From Variovorax boronicumulans (GTDB lineage Bacteria; Pseudomonadota; Gammaproteobacteria; Burkholderiales; Burkholderiaceae_C), in NCBI RefSeq assembly GCF_029892485.1, contig NZ_JARXVG010000012.1:62001-126000 (forward strand): a stretch of 64,000 nt of DNA, written 5' to 3'. Numbering within the stretch: position 1 is the stretch's first letter; each line of letters opens with the position of its first letter. The position numbers and the translations under genes were made by a program. The notes beneath the pieces were generated by a model. That model searched no databases. It had not been told where the DNA came from and saw only the letters and a list, made by a program, of their open reading frames with translations. Positions 27,248 to 39,395 of this stretch are shown in pieces.

Positions 27248-30200
27248 ATGAACAAGACATATCGCTCCATCTGGAATGAATCGCTGGGCGCCTGGGTTGC
27301 GGTCGGCGAGTTGGAAAAAAGCAAGGGCAAGGCAAGCAAGAGCGGCCGTGCCGGGAACCCTCTGCGATACAGCTCGCTGGCGGCTGCTGTGGCTTTTGCT
27401 TTTGGCGGGGCGGCCCCGGCAGCCAATGCGCAGATAACCTGCACAGCCTCCAACCCGATCGTGAATTGCCAACCGGCGGCGGGCGCCACGGACGGTTTTG
27501 GTTTTACGTTCACCGCGAATGCCGACGCGTCCGGAACTGGCAAGTTGCTCAGCTTGCGTGGCGGCGGTGCCGGGGGCGTTGTTCGCAACTACTTCGTCGG
27601 CAACTCCGACGTAGCCAACACTTCGAACGTCACGCTGGGCGACGCGGACGCCACGGACTCCACCACGACGATCCTCGCCAACCACTTCCAGGTAGGCAAC
27701 AGCGCGACCACGGCGTCCGGCGCCAACAGTTCTGCCATCGGCATCGATGCCCGGGCAAGCGCTTCGGACACCATCGCAATCGGCAGCCAGGCGAATGCCT
27801 ATGGAACCCGAGCCGTTGTGATCGGCACGGGCGCTCGCGCCAACACCTTTGGCACGGCGATCGGTACCTATGCCAACGCCTACGGGCCCAGTTCCGCCGC
27901 CTTCGGGCATTCGGCAAGCGCGGAGGGACTGAACTCGACGGCCGTAGGCTTCCAGAGCAATGCCGCAGGCGTCTCGAGCACGGCTTTTGGGGAAAGGGCG
28001 AATGCGAGCGGCGGCTTCTCGCTGGCCACCGGCAACGCCGCGAATGCCCAAGGGTATGCGAGCATAGCCATCGGCGCGAGCGCGAGTGCCAGCCAGCACT
28101 TGGGTACCGCCATCGGTAACTGGGCCAACGCGAACGGCCATTCGGCGACTGCCATAGGCGCAACCGCGCATGCACTTGGCGACAACAGCCTGGCGATCGG
28201 CCTGTTCTCCGTCGCCAACAGCACGGGTGGCGTCGCCATCGGCAATGACGCCAACGCCGTGGCGGCCAATGCGGTGGCCATCGGCACCAGCGCACTGGCC
28301 ACCGGCGCCGACTCGATCGCCATCGGCGGGGAGTCTTCGGTGAGCGCGACGGCCACCTCGGGTGTCGCGGTCGGACGCGGTGCGGTCGTCAACAGCATCT
28401 TCGGCCTCGCCATCGGTGAAGGGGCCAATGCCTCCGGCAGCGGCAGCGGCATCACCGCCATCGGCAATGGCGCGAAAGCAAGCGTTGGAACCAGCACGGC
28501 GATTGGCGTCAACGCCAATGCGGCCAACACCGACGCGACGGCGCTCGGCAACGGCGCGTTGGCATCGGGAACACAGGACACGGCGGTCGGCGTCACCGCC
28601 AGGGCCACTGGCGGGTCGAGCTCCGCATTGGGCAACGGTGCCAATGCCAGCGGCGGCAATTCGCTGGCGCTGGGTGTCGGCAACGTCGCCTCGAATTTCG
28701 CCGCGGTGGCTGTGGGCAACCAGAGCAAGGCATCGGGCTTGCGCAGCATCGCACTGGGCGACCAGGCCAACGCCAGCGCTTCCCATGCGACGGCCATCGG
28801 CGCCGGCGCCAATGCCACCCGGTCGGATGCCGTCGCAATCGGCAACGCCAGCAATGCGGCCGGGCAATCTGCCATCGCAATGGGCGTGGGCTCCAGCGCG
28901 GCCTATGCCGGCAGCGTTGCCATCGGCTCGGGCAGCACGACAAGCGCTTCGGCTTCCACGGCCACAGGCTTCATCACCGGCGCGACCGCACCGGCCTCCG
29001 AGGTGTCGGTGGGCTCGTCTTCGGCGCGGCGCCGCATCACGAACGTGGCCGACGGCGCCGCGCTGCAGGATGCCGTGACGGTGGCCCAGCTGAGCACGGG
29101 GTTGAGCACGACCGCCAGCACCATCGGCAGCTTGTCGACGTCCACATCGACGGGCCTGAGCACGGTCTCCAGCGGAATCGGCAGCTTGTCGACGGGCCTG
29201 GCCAACTCGGTTCAGTACGACGACGCGAGTCACACCAGGATCACGCTGGGCGGCGTGGGCGCGAAGGCTTCGGTGACGATCACCAACCTTGCTGCGGGTG
29301 TGAACCCCACCGACGCGGTGAACTATGGCCAGCTGACATCGCTCTCGACAAGCGTTTCCAGCGGCATCTCCAGCCTGTCCACGGGCTTGAGCGCGACCCA
29401 CAGCAGCGTGAGCAGCCTGTCGACCTCGACGTCATCGGGTCTGAGCACCGCCACAAGCGGTATCGCGAGCCTCTCGACCGGCCTGAGCTCGACCAACAGC
29501 AGCGTGAGCAGCCTGTCGGCTTCAACGTCGTCTGGCCTGAGCACGGCCACCAGCAGCATCGGCAGCCTCTCCACTTCGGCGTCGTCGGGCCTGAGCACGG
29601 CCCACAGCAGCGTGAGCAGCCTGTCGACTTCCACCTCGTCCGGCCTGAGCACGGCGACCAGCAGCCTCTCGAGCCTCTCCTCGGGTTTGAGCGCAATCAG
29701 CAGCAGCGTGAGCAGCCTCTCTACGTCCACGTCGAGTGGTCTGAGCACAGTGACGAGCAAGGTCTACAGCCTGTCGACCTCGACGTCCTCGGGTCTGAGC
29801 ACCGCGACAAGCAGCATCTCCAGCCTGTCCACCGCCCTGAGCACAACCAACAGCACGGTCAGCGGCCTGTCGACAGGCATCAGCAGCTCCACCAGCGGCA
29901 TCTCCAGCCTGTCCGCCGGCCTGAGTTCAGCGACCAGCAGTGTGGGCAGCCTGTCGACTTCCACGTCCTCGGGTCTGAGCACCGCGACGGTCGGCATCGG
30001 CAGCCTGTCCACCGGGTTGAGCACCACCAACCTGAATGTCGGCAGCCTGAGCACGGCGGTCGACACCATCTACAACGACGGCACAAAGTACTTCAGCAAC
30101 AATTCGACGGCGGCGGGCCCCAGGGCCTCCGGCCAGGACGCCGTGGCGATCGGGCCGCAGTCGCTGGCCAGCGGCGCCAACTCCTTTGCGGCCGGCAACG

Positions 30201-31123
30201 GCGCGAAGGCGATGGCCGACGGAGCGGTGGCGGTCGGCTTCGGCGCGCAGGCCACGGGGGCCAACGCGATTGCCATCGGCACCGGTTCATTGGCCGCAAA
30301 CGCGCAGGCCATCGGCGTGGATTCCCGCGCCGCCCGCGGCGGCGTGGCGTTCGGCGACGACGCCGACGCCGGCGGCACGGCGATGAGCCATGCGCAGGAC
30401 ATTTCCCATGGCACGGCCATCGGCTTCGGCGCGGTGGTGACGCAGAGCGGCGGCGTGGCGCTGGGTGCGAACTCGGTCGCCTCGACGGCAGCCGGCACGG
30501 CGGGGTACATCCCCGGCGGCGCGTCGGCACAAGAGCAGGCCGCCGTCCGGGCGACCACCAGCACGCAGGCCGCCGTGTCGGTCGGCGACGCAGCCAACGG
30601 CCAGTTCCGCCAGATCACGGGAGTGGCGGCCGGCACGGCAGACAGCGACGCTGCCAACGTGGCGCAGTTGAGGGCCAGCGCCAGCGCGGTGGCCGCGGGC
30701 AGCGTCCAGTACGCCACCCACCCCGACGGCTCGGTCGACTACAACCAGGTCACGCTGGGCAACGGCCAGGCGCCGAACGGCACGCGCGTCTCGAACGTGG
30801 CGCCGGGCATCGCGCCCACCGACGCGGTCAACGTGGGCCAGTTGAGGGCCGCGCAGAGCCAGCTGCAGGGCCAGATCGGTGCCACCCAGCGCATTGCGTA
30901 CTCCGGCATCGCGATGGCCACTGCCATGAGCGCCCTGCCGCAGGCCATGACGCCGGGCAAGACGCTGATGTCCGTGGGCGTGGGCAACTACTCGGGCTAC
31001 GGCGCGTTCGCCATCGGCTTCTCGTCGCGGTCGGACAACGGCAAGTGGGTCTACAAGGTCAATGGCGGCTACAGCGGCACCAGGCTCAACATCGGCGTCG
31101 GCGTCGGCTATGAATTCGATTGA
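27248..31123 (+). CDS. Trimeric autotransporter adhesin (YadA-like)
   Basis: A 1,291-residue outer-membrane adhesin (type Vc secretion). The start is fixed by the extended signal peptide region MNKTYRSIWNESLGAWVAVGE, followed by a hydrophobic core and likely cleavage after ANA at residue 61. Residues about 157-580 form the head: dozens of AIGxxAxAxG YadA-head repeats. Neck motifs follow (ITNVADGAALQDAVTVAQL, ITNLAAGVNPTDAVNYGQL), then a Ser/Leu/Thr stalk (about 615-938), a second short head (about 958-1028) and two more necks. The last 78 residues are the membrane-anchor barrel (AYSGIAMATAMSALPQ to GVGYEF). The upstream region is AT-rich with operator-like repeats. Neighbouring genes are unrelated, consistent with an acquired unit. 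Confidence 0.95.
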   Translation: MNKTYRSIWNESLGAWVAVGELEKSKGKASKSGRAGNPLRYSSLAAAVAFAFGGAAPAANAQITCTASNPIVNCQPAAGATDGFGFTFTANADASGTGKLLSLRGGGAGGVVRNYFVGNSDVANTSNVTLGDADATDSTTTILANHFQVGNSATTASGANSSAIGIDARASASDTIAIGSQANAYGTRAVVIGTGARANTFGTAIGTYANAYGPSSAAFGHSASAEGLNSTAVGFQSNAAGVSSTAFGERANASGGFSLATGNAANAQGYASIAIGASASASQHLGTAIGNWANANGHSATAIGATAHALGDNSLAIGLFSVANSTGGVAIGNDANAVAANAVAIGTSALATGADSIAIGGESSVSATATSGVAVGRGAVVNSIFGLAIGEGANASGSGSGITAIGNGAKASVGTSTAIGVNANAANTDATALGNGALASGTQDTAVGVTARATGGSSSALGNGANASGGNSLALGVGNVASNFAAVAVGNQSKASGLRSIALGDQANASASHATAIGAGANATRSDAVAIGNASNAAGQSAIAMGVGSSAAYAGSVAIGSGSTTSASASTATGFITGATAPASEVSVGSSSARRRITNVADGAALQDAVTVAQLSTGLSTTASTIGSLSTSTSTGLSTVSSGIGSLSTGLANSVQYDDASHTRITLGGVGAKASVTITNLAAGVNPTDAVNYGQLTSLSTSVSSGISSLSTGLSATHSSVSSLSTSTSSGLSTATSGIASLSTGLSSTNSSVSSLSASTSSGLSTATSSIGSLSTSASSGLSTAHSSVSSLSTSTSSGLSTATSSLSSLSSGLSAISSSVSSLSTSTSSGLSTVTSKVYSLSTSTSSGLSTATSSISSLSTALSTTNSTVSGLSTGISSSTSGISSLSAGLSSATSSVGSLSTSTSSGLSTATVGIGSLSTGLSTTNLNVGSLSTAVDTIYNDGTKYFSNNSTAAGPRASGQDAVAIGPQSLASGANSFAAGNGAKAMADGAVAVGFGAQATGANAIAIGTGSLAANAQAIGVDSRAARGGVAFGDDADAGGTAMSHAQDISHGTAIGFGAVVTQSGGVALGANSVASTAAGTAGYIPGGASAQEQAAVRATTSTQAAVSVGDAANGQFRQITGVAAGTADSDAANVAQLRASASAVAAGSVQYATHPDGSVDYNQVTLGNGQAPNGTRVSNVAPGIAPTDAVNVGQLRAAQSQLQGQIGATQRIAYSGIAMATAMSALPQAMTPGKTLMSVGVGNYSGYGAFAIGFSSRSDNGKWVYKVNGGYSGTRLNIGVGVGYEFD
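29337..30066 (+). repeat. Stalk-coding tandem repeats, 42-bp and 54-bp units
   Basis: The main adhesin stalk consists of about fourteen tandem units of two lengths: 14 residues (type SLSTGLSSTNSSVS) and 18 residues (type SLSTSTSSGLSTATSSIG), seven of each. One 11-residue unit (SLSTSVSSGIS) stands at the start and a divergent one at the end. The 18-mer is the 14-mer with a 4-residue insertion. At DNA level units are near-identical but not exact, so unequal crossing-over could change stalk length. One 14/18 pair also precedes the first neck (about 29090-29205). Confidence 0.9.
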
Positions 31124-31235
31124 CGGCCGTTCGCAGCCGGAACAAGGCGGCCCCTGGAATGGCCTGCCGTCCCGCAGCGGACCCCGGCTCGGCGCAAGCG
31201 TTCCGAAGATCCGCCGGTGCGGGACGGAAGCTCGC

Positions 31236-32147
31236 CTAGCGGTGCGCTTTTCCGGCCGCGACGATTGCATCGAGCACCGCGCGCAAGGCCTTGTTGACCG
31301 GCTTGTCGCGCCGCACGACCAGGGCCAGCGTGCGGTGCATGCGTGGGACCAGGCGGCTGGTCCTCAGATCGGGATGAGCGCCTCGGCCCGTCATCGCCAT
31401 GTGCGGCACGATGCCGTAGCCCAGTCCCGCGGCCACCATCTCCTTCATCGCTTCGACGCTGCCCAGTTCCATCACGGGCTGCGGCTGCAGGCCTGCGGCG
31501 GCGAACCAGCGGTCGACCAGCTTGCGCGTGTTGGCCGCAGGCTCGAACAGCACCAGCGGCAGGGCGCCCAGTTCGGCAGGCGTCACCCGCGCCTTCAGCA
31601 GTGCGAGGTCGCTGGGGCCGATGGCGACGAACTCGTCGTCGAGCACCGGCACAACGCTCAATGAACGGCCCGCGGCCGGCAGCGTGACCAGCGCAAGGTC
31701 GATGCTGTTTTCCTCGACCTTGCGCACATGGTCTTCGGTGTTGCCGGTGCTCACCACGATGCCGAGCGCCGGGAATTGCTCCCGCAGCGCGCGCAGCACG
31801 GCCGGCAGGAAATGCAGGCAGGCCGTGGCGCCGGTGCCCAGCCGCACGCGGCCCGTTACGCCGCTGGCGTGGCCGGCCAGGGCATCGAAGGCGTTGTCCA
31901 CCGCGGTCTCGATGTGGTGCGCATGGCGCAGCAGCTCCAATCCGGCCGGCGTGGCCCGCGCGCGCTTGCCCACGCGCTCGATCAACCGCACCGCGAGCCT
32001 GCGCTCCAACTGGCGAACCTGCAGGCTGATGGCTGGCTGCGTGAGTCCGAGCCGGTCGGCCGCGGCCGAGAAGCTCCCGGTTTCGATCACCAGGCCGAAG
32101 GACTTGAGCTGGTCGAGGTTGAGCGTCTTTTCCAAAGTATTCCTCAT
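31236..32147 (-). CDS. LysR-family transcriptional regulator
   Basis: About 303 residues. The DNA-binding region is LDQLKSFGLVIETGSFSAAADRLGLTQPAISLQVRQLERRL, followed by a linker and an effector domain with GATACLHFLPAVLRALREQFP and GLGYGIVPHMA. The start used is the ATG ending at 32147; ATG at 32156 and GTG at 32174 are possible. It is convergent with the adhesin and divergent from the GNAT gene, with about 33 bp between the two starts, so the acetyltransferase is the likeliest target. Confidence 0.92.
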   Translation of the reverse strand: MRNTLEKTLNLDQLKSFGLVIETGSFSAAADRLGLTQPAISLQVRQLERRLAVRLIERVGKRARATPAGLELLRHAHHIETAVDNAFDALAGHASGVTGRVRLGTGATACLHFLPAVLRALREQFPALGIVVSTGNTEDHVRKVEENSIDLALVTLPAAGRSLSVVPVLDDEFVAIGPSDLALLKARVTPAELGALPLVLFEPAANTRKLVDRWFAAAGLQPQPVMELGSVEAMKEMVAAGLGYGIVPHMAMTGRGAHPDLRTSRLVPRMHRTLALVVRRDKPVNKALRAVLDAIVAAGKAHR

Positions 32148-32180
32148 GCTTTGCATAGGCTGCCCAAGCTTCACTTATTG

Positions 32181-32738
32181 ATGAACAATCGTCAAGATTC
32201 GGGCATGCCCTCACCGACCCTTCCTCCTCCGGTTTCCGCCACCGTCGAAATCCACGATGCCGAGCCGCACCACATGGCTTCGGTGCTGGCCATCTACAGC
32301 CACTATGTGCAGCACGACCTGTGCTCGTTCGAAGAAGAAGTGCCCACCGTCGAGCAGATGCAGGCGCGCCGCACCGAGGTGCTGCGCCGCGGCCTTCCCT
32401 ACCTTGTCGCGCTGAAGAACGGCGAGGTGGTCGGCTATGCCTACGCGAGCCCCTACCGCGCCCGCTCCGCCTACCGCCACACGGTGGAAGACTCGATCTA
32501 TGTCGCGCAAGGCATGCACGGCCACGGCATCGGTCGCGCGCTGTTGCAGGCGGTGATCGCGCGCTGCACCGAGAGCGGCTTCACGCAGATGGTGGCGGTG
32601 GTCGGCAACAGCGCCAATGCCGGCTCGCAGCGCCTGCACGAAAGCCTCGGCTTCGAGATGGTGGGTGTGCTGCGCAACGTCGGCTTCAAGTTCGGGCGGT
32701 GGGTCGACACCGTGCTGATGCAGCGTGCACTGCGCTGA
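32181..32738 (+). CDS. GNAT N-acetyltransferase, phosphinothricin-acetyltransferase-like
   Basis: A 185-residue acetyl-CoA-dependent acetyltransferase of the Pat/MddA group. The order IHDAEPHHMASVLAIYSHYV, EVVGYAYASPYRARSAYRHTVEDSIYV and GHGIGRALLQAVI (acetyl-CoA loop) matches proteins that acetylate phosphinothricin or methionine sulfoximine. The start could also be the second Met at 32205. It is divergent from a LysR gene. The substrate specificity is inferred from the family only. Confidence 0.9.
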   Translation: MNNRQDSGMPSPTLPPPVSATVEIHDAEPHHMASVLAIYSHYVQHDLCSFEEEVPTVEQMQARRTEVLRRGLPYLVALKNGEVVGYAYASPYRARSAYRHTVEDSIYVAQGMHGHGIGRALLQAVIARCTESGFTQMVAVVGNSANAGSQRLHESLGFEMVGVLRNVGFKFGRWVDTVLMQRALR

Positions 32739-32831
32739 GCCTGCGCCCGGCCCGGCTTGGCTCGCATGGCTGTGCGAGGCATTCAAGTTCTTGTTTGCCA
32801 CCGGAAGGCCATCCCCCGTCTAATACGGCCC

Positions 32832-33311
32832 ATGGCCAAGAGACGAAGCCTCAAATCAGACACCTGCCCGATGGCGCGCTCGCTCGACATCGTCGGCGAC
32901 CAATGGTCGCTGCTCATCATCCGCGATGCGTTCGACGGCATGAAGCGCTTCGGCGAATTCCAGCAGAGCCTGGGCGTGGCGAAGAACATCCTCGCGGACC
33001 GGCTCAAGAACCTCGTGCAGGAAGGCGTGCTGGCACTGGCGCCCGCCTCCGACGGCACGATGTACCAGGAGTACGTTCTCACGCCCAAGGGCAACGGCCT
33101 TTTTCCGGTGGTGGTGGGCCTGCGGCACTGGGGCGAGCAGCACCTCTACGCCAAGGGCGAGGCGCACTCTGTATTGGTCGAGCGGGACAGCGGCAAGCCG
33201 GTGCGCAGGCTCGACCTGCGCACCCACGACGGCAAGCCGCTCGACCCTGCCGGCACCTTCGTGAAGAAGCTGCCCCTGAAGGCGGCGCGCGGCAAGGCGC
33301 CGCCGCGCTGA
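32832..33311 (+). CDS. HxlR-family transcriptional regulator
   Basis: A 159-residue winged-helix regulator. CPMARSLDIVGDQWSLLIIRDAFDG at about 14-35 is the HxlR signature with the redox/effector-type N-terminal Cys, and the helix-turn-helix KRFGEFQQSLGVAKNILADRLKNLV follows. A C-terminal extension rich in Lys/Arg/Pro ends the protein. It converges on the AI-2E-family transporter 6 bp downstream. No obvious target enzyme is adjacent. Confidence 0.93.
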   Translation: MAKRRSLKSDTCPMARSLDIVGDQWSLLIIRDAFDGMKRFGEFQQSLGVAKNILADRLKNLVQEGVLALAPASDGTMYQEYVLTPKGNGLFPVVVGLRHWGEQHLYAKGEAHSVLVERDSGKPVRRLDLRTHDGKPLDPAGTFVKKLPLKAARGKAPPR

Positions 33312-33317
33312 GCGGCC

Positions 33318-34589
33318 CTACTCTCCGAGCAGCTCGCCGATGGGCTGCAGGTCTTCCACCCGGTCGCAGATCGACTTGATCACCATCGTGATCGGAATGC
33401 CCAGCAGCAGCCCCCAGATGCCCCAGAGCCAGCCCCAGAAGATCACGCCCACGAACACCGCGACCGGGTTCATGCGGCTGGTGCGGCTGGTGAGCCAGGG
33501 CATCAGCAGGTTGCCGATGATGGTGTGGATCGCCAGCGACACGCCGCCCACCAGGATGCCCATCTGCAGGCTGTTGAACTGCAGGAAGGCCACCAGCCCC
33601 GCGGCCACCAGCACGATCACCGAGCCGATGTAGGGAATGAGGTTGGTCACGGCGGCGATGATTCCCCAGACGGCCGCGTTCTCCATGCCCATCAGCCAGA
33701 ACGCGAGGCCGGTCGTCACGCCCACGACCACGCTGACCAATATCTGCACCAGCAGGTAGCGCTCGATGTTGCGGGTGATGTCGTCCAGCACATGCACCGT
33801 GACCTTCTTCTTCTGCAGACTCGGTCCGGTGATCTTGATGAGCTTGCGCCGGAAGGTGTCGCCCGAGCACAGCGCAAAGTAGGTGAGGAAGGCCACCAGC
33901 GTGAACTGACCCAGCGCGCTCAGGAGGCCCACCGTGCCGCTGAGCAGGTAGTCGCGCACGTTGAAGCCGGGCCGCTCGATGATGACGCGGGCCACGCCGC
34001 GCCGCGAGGCGACACGCGCGGAGTTCTCCTCGGCCGCTTTCTCCAGCTGGGCGGCGGCCTGCTGCACGCTTTCGAGCGGCGTGGCGCTGGCGCCCTTGTC
34101 GCGGCGCATGGCCTGCCCGAGCTTCTGCGCGGCGACCGGCAGCGAATCGACCAGCTGCGATGCGTTGCCCGAGAGCGAATAACCCGTCCAACCGATGCCG
34201 CCGAACAGGCCCACGAGGATGAGCGCCGCGCCGATCCAGCGCGGCAGGTGCCAGCGGTGGAGCATCTCGACCACGGGCGACAACGCATAGGTGAGCAGGA
34301 GGCTCAGCATCAGCGGGATGAACACCGCCTGGCCCCATTGCAGCGCGAAGACGCTGGCCAGCACGGCGAGCACGACGAGCGAGGCGCTGCGCACATCCAC
34401 CGGCATGTGCAGCAGCAGGCGGCGGCGCTGGGCGGCGGCGGGCGTTTCCGCAGGAGCAGGCGCGGGGGAAGGCGGTGTGGGCGTTTGCGGCGCTTGAGGA
34501 GGTGCTTCCGCGGCCGGAGGTTCGGGTGCGGGCTCCGGTGCTTGCGCGATCGCGGGTTTGTCGGGGGGAGTGTTCTTCTCTTCGGTCAT
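33318..34589 (-). CDS. AI-2E family transporter (PerM/YhhT/TqsA superfamily)
   Basis: A 423-residue inner-membrane protein. The first 50 residues are Pro/Ala-rich and probably disordered. The rest has about eight helices with the family signatures WGQAVFIPLMLSLLLTYALSPVVE near the N-terminus, LIPYIGSVIVLVAAGLVAF, and GVIFWGWLWGIWGLLLGIPI near the C-terminus. Family members include the AI-2 exporter TqsA and Na+/H+-type transporters; the substrate here is unknown. Its ATG overlaps the regulator stop by 4 nt, so it is translationally coupled to the AlgZ/AlgR-like pair. Confidence 0.92.
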   Translation of the reverse strand: MTEEKNTPPDKPAIAQAPEPAPEPPAAEAPPQAPQTPTPPSPAPAPAETPAAAQRRRLLLHMPVDVRSASLVVLAVLASVFALQWGQAVFIPLMLSLLLTYALSPVVEMLHRWHLPRWIGAALILVGLFGGIGWTGYSLSGNASQLVDSLPVAAQKLGQAMRRDKGASATPLESVQQAAAQLEKAAEENSARVASRRGVARVIIERPGFNVRDYLLSGTVGLLSALGQFTLVAFLTYFALCSGDTFRRKLIKITGPSLQKKKVTVHVLDDITRNIERYLLVQILVSVVVGVTTGLAFWLMGMENAAVWGIIAAVTNLIPYIGSVIVLVAAGLVAFLQFNSLQMGILVGGVSLAIHTIIGNLLMPWLTSRTSRMNPVAVFVGVIFWGWLWGIWGLLLGIPITMVIKSICDRVEDLQPIGELLGE

Positions 34590-35334
34590 CGCGCCTCCTT
34601 GAGCACTTCGCGCACTGCGGCCAATTGGCGGCGCGACACCGCGACGGGTTCGGGAATCGCATCGAGCCTGAGGGCCCAGCCTTCCGCGTCTTCGCCGTCG
34701 TCGTATTTCTCGAGCGCCCGGATGGCCGAGCGGGCCACCAGCGCGTTGCGATGCACCCGCAGGAAGCGGTTCGGATAGCGCTCCTCGAATTCGTTGAGCG
34801 AGCCATCGAGGATGTGGCTGCGCGTGGCGGTGCGCACGGTGAGGTACTTGTATTCGGACTTCAGGTAGAGCACCTCGGACAGCGGCACGCGCTCTGCGCG
34901 GCCGCGGTCCTGGATCAGCACGGTCTCCGGCACCGCCGGGGCCGCCGCCTGCATCGCGCGGCGCTCCTTCAGGAAGCGCTCGGCCTTCTGCAGCGCCTGC
35001 TGCAGCCGCTCGGCGCGCACTGGCTTGGTCAGGTAGTCGACCGCATCGAGCTCGAAAGCCGTGACCGCGTGCGTCGCATGCGCCGTCACGAACACCACGG
35101 CCGGCGCATCGGGCCGGCTGCGCAGCGCGCGCGCCACCTCGATGCCATCGACGCCGGGCATGTGCACGTCGAGCAGCACCAGGTCCAGCGCCATCGTGCC
35201 CAGGTGCTCCAGCGCCTCGGCGCCCTGCGAAGCCTCGGCCACCACCTCGGCGCCGGGCGCGCTGCAGTCGCGCAGCAGGGTGCGCATGCGGGAACGCGCC
35301 AGGGCTTCGTCGTCGACGATCAGGGTCTTGAGGC

Positions 35335-35338
<4 letters not shown>
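34586..35338 (-). CDS. algR: LytTR response regulator, AlgR-like
   Basis: A 250-residue two-component regulator. The receiver domain begins MSLKTLIVDDEALAR with the phospho-acceptor Asp in LVLLDVHMPGVDG and the conserved Lys in YLTKPVRAERL. The C-terminal LytTR DNA-binding domain (about 145-250) contains LYLKSEYKYLTVRT and NRFLRVHRNALV. It overlaps the kinase gene by 4 nt upstream and the transporter gene by 4 nt downstream. AlgR identity is inferred from its placement beside the kinase and argH, as in Pseudomonas; LytTR proteins alone are hard to distinguish. Confidence 0.93.
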
Positions 35339-36447
<1,109 letters not shown>

Positions 36448-36452
36448 TATTG

Positions 36453-36458
36453 CCTCCT
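36453..36458 (-). promoter_or_regulatory. Ribosome-binding site deciding the algZ start
   Basis: CCTCCT on the plus strand reads AGGAGG on the minus strand, 5 nt before the ATG ending at 36447. It selects this start over the two later Met codons and lies within 12 bp of the argH ATG on the other strand. Confidence 0.8.
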
Positions 36459-36469
36459 GGACGGCTCCC

Positions 36470-37867
<1,398 letters not shown>

Positions 37868-37901
37868 GCGCGGCACGGCAAAAACCACCGGCCGCCGCAC
37901 C

Positions 37902-39377
37902 GTGTTCTACGCCATCCCGCTCGAAAACAAACCGAGCTGGCGCAACCCACCGTGGCTGACGGTGCTGCTGATCCTGGTGAACATGATCGTGTGGTGGGGG
38001 CCGCAGCGCAGCGAAGAAAGCGCGCGCGAACGCGCCGCCCACTACTACACGAAGAGCGTGCTGCCCGAGCTGGAGCTGCCGCCCTTCGTGGACTGGATCG
38101 CCAAGACCGACGCCAAGCGCGGCAAGCTGGGCAAACGCATGCTCCAGGCCAAGGCCTATGCAGAGTTGCTCGAAGGTCTGCAGCACGACAAGGCCTTCCT
38201 GCAGAAGCTGAAGGCCGATGAAATCATCACGCCCACCCATCCGCAGTACGCCGAGTGGAAGCGCGACCGCCAGCAGTACGAGTCGATGCTGCCCGCCCCT
38301 TTCACCGAGCGCTGGGCGCAGGACTACGGCAAGGACGCCGGATCGAAGCCCTGGACGCTGGTCACCGCCGCCTTCCTGCATGGCAGCACCGGCCACCTGC
38401 TGGGCAACATGCTGTTCCTCTTCCTGTTCGGCGCTTCGGTCGAGCTGGCACTGGGGCGCACCACCTACCTCACGTTCTATTTGCTGGGCGCCATCGGCGC
38501 CTCGGCGCTGGCCGCCTGGGCCTATGCGGGCAAAGGCACCTACGGGCTGGGCGCCTCGGGGGCGATCTCCGCGCTGATGGGCATGTACGCCGTGATGTAC
38601 CGGCTGCGGCGCATCCGCTTTTTCTACCAGCTGTTCTTCTATTTCAACTACGTCACCGCGCCGGCCTTGCTGCTGCTGCCGGCATGGATCGTCAACGAGC
38701 TGATGCAGCACTGGCTGGGCGGCCAGGGCGTCGCCTACATGGCCCACCTGGGGGGCCTGCTCACGGGCGCCGTGCTGATGGCCGGGGCGATGCTGCTGGG
38801 CCGCGTCAAGACGCCCGAGACGGTGAAGTCGGAGATGGCGAACGACGACGACCGCTTCGATGCGCACGTGGCCACCGCCCGCCGGCTGGGCACCGCGATG
38901 AAGTTCGAGCAGGCCTCGGCCGAATGGCGCGCCGCCGCAGCGCTGCGGCCCAACGACACCGACACCCTGCGCGCCTGGTTCAACACCGCGCGCCTGCAGC
39001 CCGCGAGCGAAGACTTCCACCAGGCCGCGCGCCGCATCTTTCGCCTGCCGGCCACCGACCCCGAGACGATCGCGCTGCAGCACGCCAGCTACCGCTCCTA
39101 TCTTGACCAAGCCAAGCCGGGCCTGCGCCTGAAGCCCGACGACATGGCCCGGCTCGCGCGCCGCTTCGCGCGCATCCGAGAGTTCGCCGATGCCGACATG
39201 CTGTGCCGCATCCTGCTGAAGACCGCGCCCGACCACCCCGCGCTGGCCGACACGCTCTCGGTGTGCGCCAACGGCCTGCTGCATGCCGGCGAGCGCGAGA
39301 AGGCCATCGGCCTGCTCCCGCATCTGCTGCGGCTGGCGCCGAACGACATGGTCACGCGCGCATTGCAGCGCGCCTGA
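37902..39377 (+). CDS. Rhomboid-family intramembrane serine protease with C-terminal helical extension
   Basis: A 491-residue membrane protease starting at a GTG. The first helix (about 19-33) is followed by an unusually long soluble insert (about 37-145) before the rhomboid core. The core has HGSTGHLLGNMLFLFLFG (the HxxxN-type loop), the nucleophile S219 in GASGAISALMG, and the base H282 in MAHLGGLLTG. Residues about 310-491 form a soluble helical region resembling TPR repeats. Rhomboids cleave membrane proteins within or beside the bilayer; the substrates are unknown. It follows argH by 34 bp. Confidence 0.9.
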   Translation: MFYAIPLENKPSWRNPPWLTVLLILVNMIVWWGPQRSEESARERAAHYYTKSVLPELELPPFVDWIAKTDAKRGKLGKRMLQAKAYAELLEGLQHDKAFLQKLKADEIITPTHPQYAEWKRDRQQYESMLPAPFTERWAQDYGKDAGSKPWTLVTAAFLHGSTGHLLGNMLFLFLFGASVELALGRTTYLTFYLLGAIGASALAAWAYAGKGTYGLGASGAISALMGMYAVMYRLRRIRFFYQLFFYFNYVTAPALLLLPAWIVNELMQHWLGGQGVAYMAHLGGLLTGAVLMAGAMLLGRVKTPETVKSEMANDDDRFDAHVATARRLGTAMKFEQASAEWRAAAALRPNDTDTLRAWFNTARLQPASEDFHQAARRIFRLPATDPETIALQHASYRSYLDQAKPGLRLKPDDMARLARRFARIREFADADMLCRILLKTAPDHPALADTLSVCANGLLHAGEREKAIGLLPHLLRLAPNDMVTRALQRA

Positions 39378-39395
39378 GGCGTCTTCTCCCGGCCG

